Assembly (NCBI GenBank): GCA_964652825.1
Contig: CAZZCU010000026.1
Location: 1 to 31,260 of the forward strand
Length of the DNA: 31,260 nucleotides
Source: CAZZCU01 sp964652825
Lineage (GTDB): Bacteria; Bdellovibrionota_B; Oligoflexia; Oligoflexales; CAZZCU01
Reading direction: 5' to 3'
Shown: positions 6,693-15,375 of the stretch, in pieces
Layout of the letters: each line of letters opens with the position of its first letter
How positions within the stretch are numbered: the first letter of the stretch is position 1
The notes under the pieces: generated by a model
Database searches by the model: none
What the model was told of the DNA's origin: nothing
The model's input: the letters and a program-made list of their open reading frames with translations, nothing else
Program-made: the position numbers and the translations under genes

Positions 6693-8369
6693 CTAGTGCG
6701 TAAGTTTTTTGTATTTAATACGATGCGGGCGATCGGCTTCAATACCCAGGCGTCGCTTGCGATCAGCTTCGTAATCTTGGTAGTTGCCTTCAAACCAGAC
6801 GACTTTGCTATCACCTTCAAAAGCCAGAATATGGGTTGCGATGCGATCCAGGAACCAGCGATCATGGCTGATCACCACGGCGCAGCCGGCGAAATCCAGC
6901 AGGGCTTCTTCGAGAGCGCGCAGAGTATGAACGTCAAGATCGTTCGTCGGTTCATCGAGAAGCAAAAGATTGCCACCGCTTTTAAGTAATTTCGCCATGT
7001 GTACGCGGTTGCGTTCGCCGCCCGATAGATCACGAACCTTCTTTTGTTGATCGTTACTTTTGAAGTTAAAGCTGGCTACATACGAGCGGGATTGAATTTT
7101 GAATTTTCCGAACTCGATAACATCGAGACCACCGGAGATTTCCTCCCAAACGTTTTTCTCCGTCGATAGTGCGTCGCGGCTTTGGTCAACGTAAGCGAGT
7201 TTGACGCTATCGCCGACTTTGAAAGTGCCCTGGCTGGGTTTTTCATTGCCGGTAATCAGTTTAAAGAGCGTGGTTTTACCGGCACCATTGGGGCCGATAA
7301 CGCCGACGATACCACCTTTTGGTAGTTTGAAAGATAAATCCTCAAAAAGAAGATTCTCGCCAAAAGCTTTGGCGACACCACTGGCTTCCACGACCAACTC
7401 GCCAAGACGTGGAGCGGGTGGAATGCGGATTTCCCGAACCGTTTCATGCGCTTCATGGGTTTGGCGCGCCAATTCCTCATAAGCGGTAACGCGCGCTTTG
7501 TTTTTCGCCTGACGCGCACGCGGCGACATACGTACCCATTCCAGCTCGCGGGCGAGAGTTTTCTGACGTGCGGTCTCGACTTTTTCCTCGACGGCGAGAC
7601 GTTTTTCTTTCTGTTCGAGCCAGGAGCTATAGTTACCTTTCCAGGGAATCGCCTGGCCACGATCGAGTTCCAGAATCCATTCAGCGACGTTATCCAGGAA
7701 GTAGCGATCATGCGTTACCGCCACAACAGTGCCCGGATATTCATCTAGGAAGCGTTCCAGCCAGGCCACCGATTCGGCATCAAGATGGTTGGTTGGTTCG
7801 TCAAGGATCAGCATGTCAGGTTTTTCGAGCAGCAGCCGACACAAGGCGACGCGGCGTTTTTCGCCCCCGGAAAGTTTGGAGACGTCGGCATCACCTGGTG
7901 GTAGACGCAAAGCATCCATGGCTATTTCGATGGTCCGATCGAGTTCCCAAGCGTTGACGGCGTCGATTTCCGCCTGGACTTTGGCCTGATCCTCGATGGC
8001 TTTTTCCATTTCGTCGGGACTCATGTCCTGGCCTAATTTGCCGGTGAGTTCCTCGAACTTCGTCAGCAGGTCGCGAGTTGCGGCGACGCCGAGCTCAACA
8101 TTGCCGCGGACGTCCTTGCTGGTATCCAATTGGGGTTCCTGGGGCAGATAACCTATTTTAATGCCGGGTGCGGGGAATGCCTCACCTTGGAAATTCTGAT
8201 CCAGGCCGGCCATGATGCGCAGCAGGGTACTTTTACCGGAGCCGTTAACGCCGAGGACGCCGATTTTAGCGCCGGGCAGGAAGGATAAGTAGACGTCCTT
8301 CAGAACTTCTTTTGCGGGCTGATGAACTTTGCGAAGCCCGACCATCGTATAGATATATTGGTGTGCCAT
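6693..8369 (-). CDS. ettA: energy-dependent translational throttle protein EttA (ABC-F ATPase)
   Basis: A 558-residue ABC-F protein, the usual EttA length, that binds the ribosomal E site and gates entry into the elongation cycle according to ATP/ADP. Two ATPase cassettes are complete. The first has GVNGSGKST (about 40-48), LSGGEKRRV and LILDEPTNHLD; the second has GPNGAGKTT, LSGGERNRV and LLLDEPTNDLD. The linker includes the arm/P-site tRNA interaction region with EWVRMSPRARQAKNKAR. No membrane domain. The ATG at 8367-8369 (MAHQYIYTM) is preceded by AAAGG at 8 bases; an upstream in-frame start would add 24 unconserved residues. It leads greB in an operon and diverges from mfd. Confidence 0.95.
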   Translation of the reverse strand: MAHQYIYTMVGLRKVHQPAKEVLKDVYLSFLPGAKIGVLGVNGSGKSTLLRIMAGLDQNFQGEAFPAPGIKIGYLPQEPQLDTSKDVRGNVELGVAATRDLLTKFEELTGKLGQDMSPDEMEKAIEDQAKVQAEIDAVNAWELDRTIEIAMDALRLPPGDADVSKLSGGEKRRVALCRLLLEKPDMLILDEPTNHLDAESVAWLERFLDEYPGTVVAVTHDRYFLDNVAEWILELDRGQAIPWKGNYSSWLEQKEKRLAVEEKVETARQKTLARELEWVRMSPRARQAKNKARVTAYEELARQTHEAHETVREIRIPPAPRLGELVVEASGVAKAFGENLLFEDLSFKLPKGGIVGVIGPNGAGKTTLFKLITGNEKPSQGTFKVGDSVKLAYVDQSRDALSTEKNVWEEISGGLDVIEFGKFKIQSRSYVASFNFKSNDQQKKVRDLSGGERNRVHMAKLLKSGGNLLLLDEPTNDLDVHTLRALEEALLDFAGCAVVISHDRWFLDRIATHILAFEGDSKVVWFEGNYQDYEADRKRRLGIEADRPHRIKYKKLTH

Positions 8370-8406
8370 GATCTTTGCCTTTCGCACCTGGAGTGCTAAA
8401 ACGTGA

Positions 8407-8432
8407 GGGCCTAAATTTGCGTAGTTAGGCCC
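8407..8432. promoter_or_regulatory. inverted repeat, candidate operator or leader hairpin
   Basis: GGGCCTAA at 8407-8414 is mirrored by TTAGGCCC at 8425-8432, separated by 10 bases. It lies in the 142-bp gap between the divergent ettA and mfd genes and overlaps the spacer and -10 area of the candidate ettA promoter. An 8-bp perfect dyad with a 10-bp spacer, about two helical turns between half-site centres, fits a dimeric repressor site. A transcribed stem-loop is the alternative. Confidence 0.4.
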
Positions 8433-8441
8433 AGATGTCAA
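8413..8441 (-). promoter_or_regulatory. candidate sigma70 promoter for ettA-greB
   Basis: Read leftward, a perfect -35 TTGACA occupies 8441-8436. After 17 bases comes AAATTT at 8418-8413, a poor -10 match. It would start transcription about 35 bp before the ettA start codon. The -35 is convincing, the -10 is not, so this remains tentative. Confidence 0.35.
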
Positions 8442-8511
8442 TGGTTACAAGCTGTACAAGGGCTCGCTTCCGGCGATCCAAGCGGGTATATTCCTCGATC
8501 TGGAGAATGTT

Positions 8512-11500
8512 TTGGAAACAGTCATCGGCCTTCGCGGCTTACAGCAGGCAATTCAAGAGAGTTTCGTGCGCCGCCGCCCGGTACAAATCGCCGGCGCGTC
8601 AGAGGCTTTGGCACAACTTATTTTTGCGACGTTGTTGGCGGAAAACCAGTCCAACGCACGATCGCGGCAGTTCGTGGTGGTTTTGCCGACCGCCAAAGAT
8701 TTTAGCGCCTGGACCAGTTTCCTTGAATTTATCGCCCGCTTGTTGCCGGAAGCACATCAGCCGGTGGTTGCGGTATTGCCCTACCATGCCGGTTGGGGCA
8801 ATGATCGCTATGTCAATCCAGGTATGAGTATTCGCCAACGACTGTATGCCTTGACGTCACTGCTTGACAGCCAGCGGCCGACTATTGTTTTGACGACATT
8901 GCAGGCACTGGCACAGACAACATTGGCTCCAGAAAGTATCGATGCCGCATCGATTACCGTGAAAGTCGGTGCGGAGGTGGATCAGGATGATTTGCGCGCG
9001 AAGCTTATCGATCTTGGTTATCGCGATGTGCAGACTGTGACCGATGAGGGGTGTTTTGCTGTTCGTGGCGGTATATTTGATGTGTTTTCCACGAGCGAGT
9101 TATGGCCGGTGCGGATCGAGTTTGTCGGTGAAACCATCGCCTCCATGCGTTTTTTCGATCCAGGTGATCAAAAGTCCGTGGAAGCTCTTGAGCAGGTGAT
9201 GCTGACACCAGCGAGCGAAGTACTCCTGCCGCAGGTGTCGCGACGAGAGGACGCGCAAAAAATCTATGATTGCCTGATCGAGCAGGACACCAATTCGGCG
9301 GATCGTGACGGCATGATGCGTAGCTTTGTCGAGTTTGGCAATGCGAGCGGTTTGGCGATGTTTTATCCGCTGCTGCGCGTAGGTAAAAGCAGTGCTTTTG
9401 CTTATCTGCGCCCCGAAGACACGACCTGGATTTTTCCCAAGGCCATCGCTCCTTGTCACGAAAGTTTCAAAAATTATTTTGCCGATATAGCGATGCAGTA
9501 TGAGCAGGATTTGGCGAGTGGGCGGCCGTGTATTGCGCCGGAGCAACATTTTCTCACACCCGGCGAAGCGGATGAGCGGATTGCGACGATTGTGCGGCGT
9601 GTTGAGCTGGGCAATCCTTTTTCGGCTACGGATGCCACTTTTATCCGGCTGGACTCCCGTTCGACCGTTCAGGGAGCGCCGAGTGCCGGATCATTTGGCG
9701 CGACTTTGTTTGATAAATGGATGGCGGCAGTCGAGCGTGTTCTCCGCGATCAGCATGGTGCCGTTGCGATCCTGGCGCATCATGATGAGCAGATTGAACG
9801 GATTCAGAACTTGTTACAATTGCGTTCGCTGCAGGCTGTGTTGGAGCCGAATTTGCTGAGCGGGATTTTGGCCGGTAGCCTGGCCCCCGGGCGAGTGTAT
9901 CTGGGGCGGGGTGATTTGGCCTCGCACCTGTGGCTGGATGATCAGCAGCTGTTGGTGCTGCCTGAACAAGCTTTGTTTGGCGCGGAAAAACGTAAAAATA
10001 AGCCGGCATCAACCAAGCTACAAAACTTCCTGAGTTCGTTCCGTGATCTGAAAGTCGGCGGCTTGGTCGTGCATATTCATCATGGTATCGGTCGCTATCT
10101 GGGAATGGTGACCTTGCAAGTCGGTGGCGTACAGAATGATTTTTTGCAGCTGGAATACGCGGGCGGCGACAAGATTTATCTGCCGGTCGATCGACTCAGT
10201 ATGTTGCAACGGTATAACGCTGGAATCGATGAAAATCAGCAGGCTTTGCTTGATAAGCTTAAAGGTCAGGACTGGGATAAACGAAAAGCCAGAGTCAAAA
10301 AAGCCGTGCAGGACATGGCTGATCAATTACTGCGTATTCAGGCGGAACGCAAAATCAGTGATGCTCATGCGGCGAGCGCGCCCGGCGAATCTTATTTTAA
10401 ATTTGAAGCGGAGTTTCCGTTTGAGGAAACGGACGATCAATTGAAGGCGATCGCTGATGTGCAGGCTGATCTTGGTCGCGTTGTTCCCATGGATCGGCTA
10501 GTTTGTGGCGATGTTGGCTTTGGCAAAACCGAGGTTGCGTTACGTGCAGCGTTACGCATGGCATTGGACGGTTATCAGACGTTGGTTTTGGTTCCGACCA
10601 CGGTTCTCTCACATCAACATTATCGGACTTTTAAGGCGCGTTTGGAAAAGCACAGCATTAAAGTCGGTCAGGTGAATCGCTTTGTTTCGCCAGTGGAGAT
10701 GAAAGAAACTCTGGCTGCGCTGGAAAGCGGGCGTGTGGATATTCTGATTGGTACGCATCGCCTGTTATCAAAAGATATCAAACCCAAGCGGCTTGGCTTG
10801 TTGATTGTCGATGAAGAGCAGCGATTTGGCGTAACTCATAAAGAAAAAATTAAGGAGATGCGTGCGGGTTGTCATGTGTTGACGATGACAGCGACACCGA
10901 TTCCGAGAACGTTGCATATGGCCATGGTGGGGTTGCGCGATATCTCGATTATCGCGACGCCGCCGGTTCAGCGTTTATCAGTAAAAACCTATATTTCCAA
11001 GTATGATGAGCAGCTGATTCGTGATGCGATTCGCGATGAGTTGCAACGTGGTGGCCAGGTGTTTTTTGTCCATAATCGCGTCGAAGATATTATTGAGATG
11101 CGTAATTTTCTGAAAAGTCTGTTGCCGGAAGTGGATATTCGCGTGGCGCATGGACAGATGCCAGAACATCAGTTGGAAAAAGTTATTCTTGATTTTATCG
11201 AACAGCGTTTTCCGGTGCTGGTTTGCACGACGATCATTGAATCCGGCATCGACATGCCAAATGTTAATACGTTGATTGTTAGTCGTTCGGATCGGTTTGG
11301 CTTGTCGCAGATGTATCAGTTGCGCGGTCGTGTTGGTCGTTCGGCGCGGCAAGCTTATGCATATTTTTTAACACCGCCGCAGGCGCAGCTAAGTGATGAT
11401 GCGCAGAAACGTCTTGATGTGCTCGGTGCGCATCAGGAATTGGGGGCTGGTTTTCAGATCGCCAGCTATGACCTTGAGTTGCGCGGCGCGGGCAACTTGC

Positions 11501-12096
11501 TGGGCGGTGAACAATCAGGGCACGTTTCCGCCATCGGGTTGGAGATGTATACCGAGATGCTTGAAAACGCGATTTTAGAGATGCGCGGCAAGGAAGTTCG
11601 CGAGAAAGTCGATACGGAAATTCGTATTCCGATTTCGGCTTTAATTCCAGCGCAATTTGTTCCTGATGAGAGTCAGCGTCTGCAATTATACAAAAGCTTG
11701 TTTTCCGCGAACGGCACCGAAGAATTGCAGGCTTTGCATCGTGAAGTCATCGATCGCTTTGGTCCGATGCCAACCGAGTTTTCGCGTTTGTTCAAGGTTG
11801 CTGAACTTAAACGTCAATTGAAGGTTTGTGGTGCTACGGTACTTGCGCCGGCGGCTGATGGGCATCTGGAGCTTAAATTCGGCTCTTTGTCCGAGCGGCA
11901 AATTGATAAAATGATTGCCTTGGTGAATCAGAATCCGGGGCAGTATCGTTTATCACCCGATTATAAACTTCATTTCAGTACTTTTTTGCCGCGTAAACCT
12001 ACGCTTTCCGATCAAGATAGATTATTATCGGAGCTAATCGCCTTGCTCGAACCTGTTTCGCAAACACTTGAAGTTGAGGATGAGGCTAATGCCTAA
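8512..12096 (+). CDS. mfd: transcription-repair coupling factor Mfd
   Basis: A 1194-residue Mfd, slightly longer than the usual 1150 or so. It removes stalled RNA polymerase from DNA lesions and recruits UvrA. Domains in order: UvrB-homology region (about 15-350), a middle domain, the RNA-polymerase-interaction domain at about 510-580 (KVGGLVVHIHHGIGRYLGM), and the double-stranded-DNA translocase with GDVGFGKTE (from residue 666), DEEQRF (about 767-772), TATPIPRTL and QLRGRVGRS (about 936). The TRCF C-terminal domain is at about 1020-1130. The start is TTG at 8512, supported by GGAGA at 8502-8506. The end overlaps the following parvulin gene by 8 bp. Confidence 0.96.
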   Translation: METVIGLRGLQQAIQESFVRRRPVQIAGASEALAQLIFATLLAENQSNARSRQFVVVLPTAKDFSAWTSFLEFIARLLPEAHQPVVAVLPYHAGWGNDRYVNPGMSIRQRLYALTSLLDSQRPTIVLTTLQALAQTTLAPESIDAASITVKVGAEVDQDDLRAKLIDLGYRDVQTVTDEGCFAVRGGIFDVFSTSELWPVRIEFVGETIASMRFFDPGDQKSVEALEQVMLTPASEVLLPQVSRREDAQKIYDCLIEQDTNSADRDGMMRSFVEFGNASGLAMFYPLLRVGKSSAFAYLRPEDTTWIFPKAIAPCHESFKNYFADIAMQYEQDLASGRPCIAPEQHFLTPGEADERIATIVRRVELGNPFSATDATFIRLDSRSTVQGAPSAGSFGATLFDKWMAAVERVLRDQHGAVAILAHHDEQIERIQNLLQLRSLQAVLEPNLLSGILAGSLAPGRVYLGRGDLASHLWLDDQQLLVLPEQALFGAEKRKNKPASTKLQNFLSSFRDLKVGGLVVHIHHGIGRYLGMVTLQVGGVQNDFLQLEYAGGDKIYLPVDRLSMLQRYNAGIDENQQALLDKLKGQDWDKRKARVKKAVQDMADQLLRIQAERKISDAHAASAPGESYFKFEAEFPFEETDDQLKAIADVQADLGRVVPMDRLVCGDVGFGKTEVALRAALRMALDGYQTLVLVPTTVLSHQHYRTFKARLEKHSIKVGQVNRFVSPVEMKETLAALESGRVDILIGTHRLLSKDIKPKRLGLLIVDEEQRFGVTHKEKIKEMRAGCHVLTMTATPIPRTLHMAMVGLRDISIIATPPVQRLSVKTYISKYDEQLIRDAIRDELQRGGQVFFVHNRVEDIIEMRNFLKSLLPEVDIRVAHGQMPEHQLEKVILDFIEQRFPVLVCTTIIESGIDMPNVNTLIVSRSDRFGLSQMYQLRGRVGRSARQAYAYFLTPPQAQLSDDAQKRLDVLGAHQELGAGFQIASYDLELRGAGNLLGGEQSGHVSAIGLEMYTEMLENAILEMRGKEVREKVDTEIRIPISALIPAQFVPDESQRLQLYKSLFSANGTEELQALHREVIDRFGPMPTEFSRLFKVAELKRQLKVCGATVLAPAADGHLELKFGSLSERQIDKMIALVNQNPGQYRLSPDYKLHFSTFLPRKPTLSDQDRLLSELIALLEPVSQTLEVEDEANA

Positions 12097-13096
12097 AAAA
12101 CTCATCTACACAACCCTATGGCTGCTCTGTTTTTTGGGAGGCATCTATATCTGGAAGGTGCAAAGAACCGGGCGTTCAGTCAGTAATATTCAGGAAGCAG
12201 GGAGTTATTTGAGTTCAGATCGTGGCGACGAGGCTTTTGTCTATGTTGCTGACGTTCCCATCAGTACTGGCGATGTTGAATTTGAATATCAGCTGCATAC
12301 CAAAGGTATTAACGAACCCGAGAGCATGACACCGATTCCTGCATTGAGTGGGAAGATTGATACTCAACTTGCACCGCTGCGTCAGCGTTTGGCATCCGGT
12401 ATTGTTGAGCGTAAGGCGTTGTATAAGTTTATTGAACAAGATCAGAGTTTTGATCTGACTAATCCATCGCGCTATCGGTCTTGCGTGAAGGATTGGCAGG
12501 AAGTGATCGACAAGGGCGCTGAATTCGCTGACGACACCATTAGCGCCGAGCGTTTGAAGGTTCGTATCTGCGAGTTAGATATTATCCATCAATATCTCAC
12601 GGAACGGGTTTATCCAAAGGCGGCTGTGGTTGACCAGGAAATCAACGATTTTTATAAAGCCAACCCCGAAAGTTTCAAAGAAAAGGACCGGATCGTTGTT
12701 CGGCATATTCTGCTCGGAAATGAGCAAGAAGCCAAAAAGGTCCGCTATAGATTGACACAAGCAAATTTTGAAGAGGTGGCGCGGAAACAGTCGCTGGCGC
12801 CAGAGGCTGTGAATGGCGGTCTGCTGGGCCCATACGCCCGCGGCGAATATCCATCAATATTCGACGTTGCTTTTTCGATGCGAAATGGTGAAATCAGTAC
12901 GGTTCTGAAGTCCAATTATGGGTTTCATATTCTTATGGTGACAAAAAAGCTGCCAAGAACAACTCTGACCCTGGCTGAGGCCAAGGCGCGTATTAAGAAG
13001 CAGCTCATGATGCAGAAGCAGGAAGAGGAGTATCAAAAGTGGGTCGAATTAGCACTCAACTCCGTGAAAATCCAAACACCAAAACCGCTTTGGTAG
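12089..13096 (+). CDS. membrane-anchored parvulin-type peptidyl-prolyl isomerase
   Basis: A 335-residue PpiC/parvulin protein. An N-terminal hydrophobic stretch (LIYTTLWLLCFLGGIYIW) is a signal or membrane anchor. A helical chaperone-like region follows to about residue 200, then one rotamase domain beginning VVRHILLG, with the typical NGGLLGPYARGEY and YGFHILMVTKK motifs. It should act in the periplasm on folding envelope proteins. ATG at 12089 is chosen over ATG at 12080 because a GAGGA ribosome site lies at 12076-12080, so the gene overlaps mfd by 8 bp and is translationally coupled to it. It also overlaps the next, SurA-like gene by 58 bp. Confidence 0.85.
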   Translation: MPKKLIYTTLWLLCFLGGIYIWKVQRTGRSVSNIQEAGSYLSSDRGDEAFVYVADVPISTGDVEFEYQLHTKGINEPESMTPIPALSGKIDTQLAPLRQRLASGIVERKALYKFIEQDQSFDLTNPSRYRSCVKDWQEVIDKGAEFADDTISAERLKVRICELDIIHQYLTERVYPKAAVVDQEINDFYKANPESFKEKDRIVVRHILLGNEQEAKKVRYRLTQANFEEVARKQSLAPEAVNGGLLGPYARGEYPSIFDVAFSMRNGEISTVLKSNYGFHILMVTKKLPRTTLTLAEAKARIKKQLMMQKQEEEYQKWVELALNSVKIQTPKPLW

Positions 13097-14049
13097 CTGT
13101 CGTTGTTTTGACGTTGGTTAGTGGGCTGTTTCCCGCTGTCGTGGCGCAAGCGCAGGAGCAGCTGGTGGATCGAATCGTCGCGATCGTTAATCGTGAGCCG
13201 ATTATGTTTAGCGAAGTCGATGAAAAAATTAAAAAAGGTCATGTCGTCGCTGTATCGGATTATCCTGCGGAAGAAGGTGCTAGTGATTTTGACAAGGCGC
13301 TGCAGGATGCGATTAATCTAGAGCTGGTCAAACAGAAAGCCACGGAACTGGATATTGACGTCAGTGATCAGGATGTCGACCAGGAAATTCAGCGTTTTCT
13401 CGAAAGCCGGCAGCTGAATATGGAAGGCTTACGGGAAGCACTACGCGGTCAGGGTATGTCTTTTGAGGAATATAAGGCTGATTTTAAAGATCAAATTATT
13501 CTTCGCCATTTTCAGGGTCATGTGATCAGTCCTTTGATTAAGGTCACTGATAAGGATGTTGAGACCTATTATCTGAGGAAGTCCGGCAGTTCATCGGAGA
13601 GCATGCGCCTAGTGTTGCGACAGATACTGATTAAGGTGCCCGAAGGAGCGGTGCCGGAGATCGAGGAAGGCAAGCTCAATTTAGCGCGTTCCGTACATCA
13701 AAAACTATCATCAGGTATGGCTTTTGAAGAAGCAGTGAAAATCTTTTCCGACGATACGGCGGCGCGCGCGAAAGGTGGCTTGATGCCTGAGGTTTCTTTG
13801 AAGGATTTGAGCTCGTCAATCCGTACCGAAGTAGAAAATCTGGAAGTTGGAAAGTTTACGGCACCGATTAAGACCGGTAATGGCTTCCATATTTTTTATT
13901 TGGAGCGCAAAAAATTTTCCGGCAGTGATGAATTTATCAAACAAAAACGCCAACTCGAATTTGAGCTAAGAAATATTGAGTTGGTGGCTCAGACCAAGAA
14001 ATGGTTGGTGGAGCAGCGTCGCAAATCAAAAATCAATATTATCAATTGA
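13039..14049 (+). CDS. SurA-like periplasmic chaperone / peptidyl-prolyl isomerase
   Basis: A 336-residue exported protein. The signal peptide ends AVVAQA before QEQLVD. The mature start QLVDRIVAIVNREPIMFSEV is typical of SurA, followed by the SurA N-terminal helical domain to about residue 165, one rotamase domain (LRQILIKVP to NGFHIFYLERK), and the C-terminal helix that completes the chaperone body. E. coli SurA has two rotamase domains and about 430 residues, so this is a single-domain version. The start is GTG with GAGGAG at 13025-13030. The first 58 bp overlap the upstream parvulin gene in another frame. Likely role: delivery of outer-membrane proteins. Confidence 0.85.
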   Translation: MGRISTQLRENPNTKTALVAVVVLTLVSGLFPAVVAQAQEQLVDRIVAIVNREPIMFSEVDEKIKKGHVVAVSDYPAEEGASDFDKALQDAINLELVKQKATELDIDVSDQDVDQEIQRFLESRQLNMEGLREALRGQGMSFEEYKADFKDQIILRHFQGHVISPLIKVTDKDVETYYLRKSGSSSESMRLVLRQILIKVPEGAVPEIEEGKLNLARSVHQKLSSGMAFEEAVKIFSDDTAARAKGGLMPEVSLKDLSSSIRTEVENLEVGKFTAPIKTGNGFHIFYLERKKFSGSDEFIKQKRQLEFELRNIELVAQTKKWLVEQRRKSKINIIN

Positions 14050-14061
14050 TCGGCCTATAAT

Positions 14062-15354
14062 ATGCAGAAGCCGCCGCTGGGCTTGGTAAAACTATTAATT
14101 AAATCCGGACTTGCTCAGCACATCCCGGAATTCAAAAAGAATTCCGACGACGTGACATTGCTCAAGTTTATGAGTGACTCCACCTTGATGGGTCCGCATG
14201 CGCATCTACGGCACATGGGTACTCTGCTGGATGAGGCCGCCGCGGAAACCTCGGGCGACAATGCGCCGATTGATTTGACGCTTGGGGCTCCGGATTTTGG
14301 CGATAGCTGGTTTTTGGAAAGTTTGCCCAAAGCCGAAGCCAAAAGCAGTTTTTGTTCGCTGAATTATCCACCCTCCCAGGGCTTTGTCGAGTTGCGGCAA
14401 AGCATTGCCGACAAATTAAAGCGCGAGAACGGCGTTGAATATGTCGCTTTAAAAGAAATTTTGATTACCAATGGTGCCAATCAAGCGATTTCATTGGCGA
14501 TGGATGCTTTTGTTAGTCCGGGTGACGGCGTGGTTTTGTTTGATCCTGGCTACATGATGTACAACTTTGTTGCTCAGCTTAAACGAGCTCATATTCGCTG
14601 GGTCTCAACGCAGCAACATGATGGCTATGTCGCATTTGACGAGGCGGTTTTGGCAAAAGCCATGCGTGGCGCGAAAATCGTTTTCGTCAATTCGCCGACG
14701 AATCCGTCAGGTTGTTGTTTGACTCGGGAAGGTATCGAGCGAATCGCATACTACGCGAAAAAATACGATGTACTCGTGTTTAGTGATGAGGTCTACGAGC
14801 ATTTCAACGAAGACGGAGTGCCGATCAGTTTTGCATCTTTGCCGGGTCTGCGTGAACGGACATTGACGGTAAATAGCCTAAGTAAGTCCTATGGCCTGGC
14901 GGCATTGCGCATCGGTTATATCGCGGCGCAAGCAGCTTTGCTTCGGCCGATAAAGATGCAGATGGTAGTGCGTTGTCCTTTTGTGAATACCTGGAGTCAG
15001 ATGGTTGCGCAGCGTATGCTCTTGCATCCGCCGGCAAAAGTTACGGCGCTGCGTGCCAGCGTCAATGCCAGGCGTGTTCAGGCATATCAGGATTTTCATC
15101 AGGCCGGCCTGCCGGTCGTTAGGCCGCGGGGAGCCTTTTATTTGTGGATGCCGACAAGCGGTTACGGCTTGAGCGGTCGCGAGTTTGCCGCTGATTTATA
15201 CGCGACCAAGCGTGTGATGGTGATGCCGGGCGAAAGTTTCGGTCCTAGCGGCGAAAACTATGTGCGTTTGTCGGTATCTGGTTCGAGCGAGTCGCATGCC
15301 AACGCGCTGCGTCGTATGGTCGAATTCACCGCGCAACTCAAGAAGCGCGAGTAA
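14062..15354 (+). CDS. PLP-dependent aminotransferase, class I/II
   Basis: A 430-residue fold-type I aminotransferase. Lys275 in NSLSKSYGLAALRIGY carries the pyridoxal phosphate. Asn214 in NSPTNPSG, Asp242 and Tyr245 in SDEVYEHF are the cofactor contacts, and the Arg in YVRLSVSGS would bind the substrate carboxylate. The N-terminal 50 residues (rich in Leu and Lys) extend beyond the common core. The amino donor cannot be told from sequence. The gap to the SurA-like gene is 12 bp and no good ribosome site precedes the ATG at 14062, so it likely depends on upstream translation. Its end faces the leftward Cys-repeat gene with 21 bp between. Confidence 0.88.
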   Translation: MQKPPLGLVKLLIKSGLAQHIPEFKKNSDDVTLLKFMSDSTLMGPHAHLRHMGTLLDEAAAETSGDNAPIDLTLGAPDFGDSWFLESLPKAEAKSSFCSLNYPPSQGFVELRQSIADKLKRENGVEYVALKEILITNGANQAISLAMDAFVSPGDGVVLFDPGYMMYNFVAQLKRAHIRWVSTQQHDGYVAFDEAVLAKAMRGAKIVFVNSPTNPSGCCLTREGIERIAYYAKKYDVLVFSDEVYEHFNEDGVPISFASLPGLRERTLTVNSLSKSYGLAALRIGYIAAQAALLRPIKMQMVVRCPFVNTWSQMVAQRMLLHPPAKVTALRASVNARRVQAYQDFHQAGLPVVRPRGAFYLWMPTSGYGLSGREFAADLYATKRVMVMPGESFGPSGENYVRLSVSGSSESHANALRRMVEFTAQLKKRE

Positions 15355-15375
15355 AATTTAAATTCTAGATTTACC

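Noticed and set aside
6351..6989. 212-residue rightward open frame across greB and the end of ettA
   Set aside because: It is a shadow of two confidently identified leftward genes and has no domain of its own.
14056..14061. Perfect TATAAT directly before the aminotransferase ATG
   Set aside because: A promoter here would start transcription inside the coding region; there is no -35 and the gene is 12 bp after an operon member.
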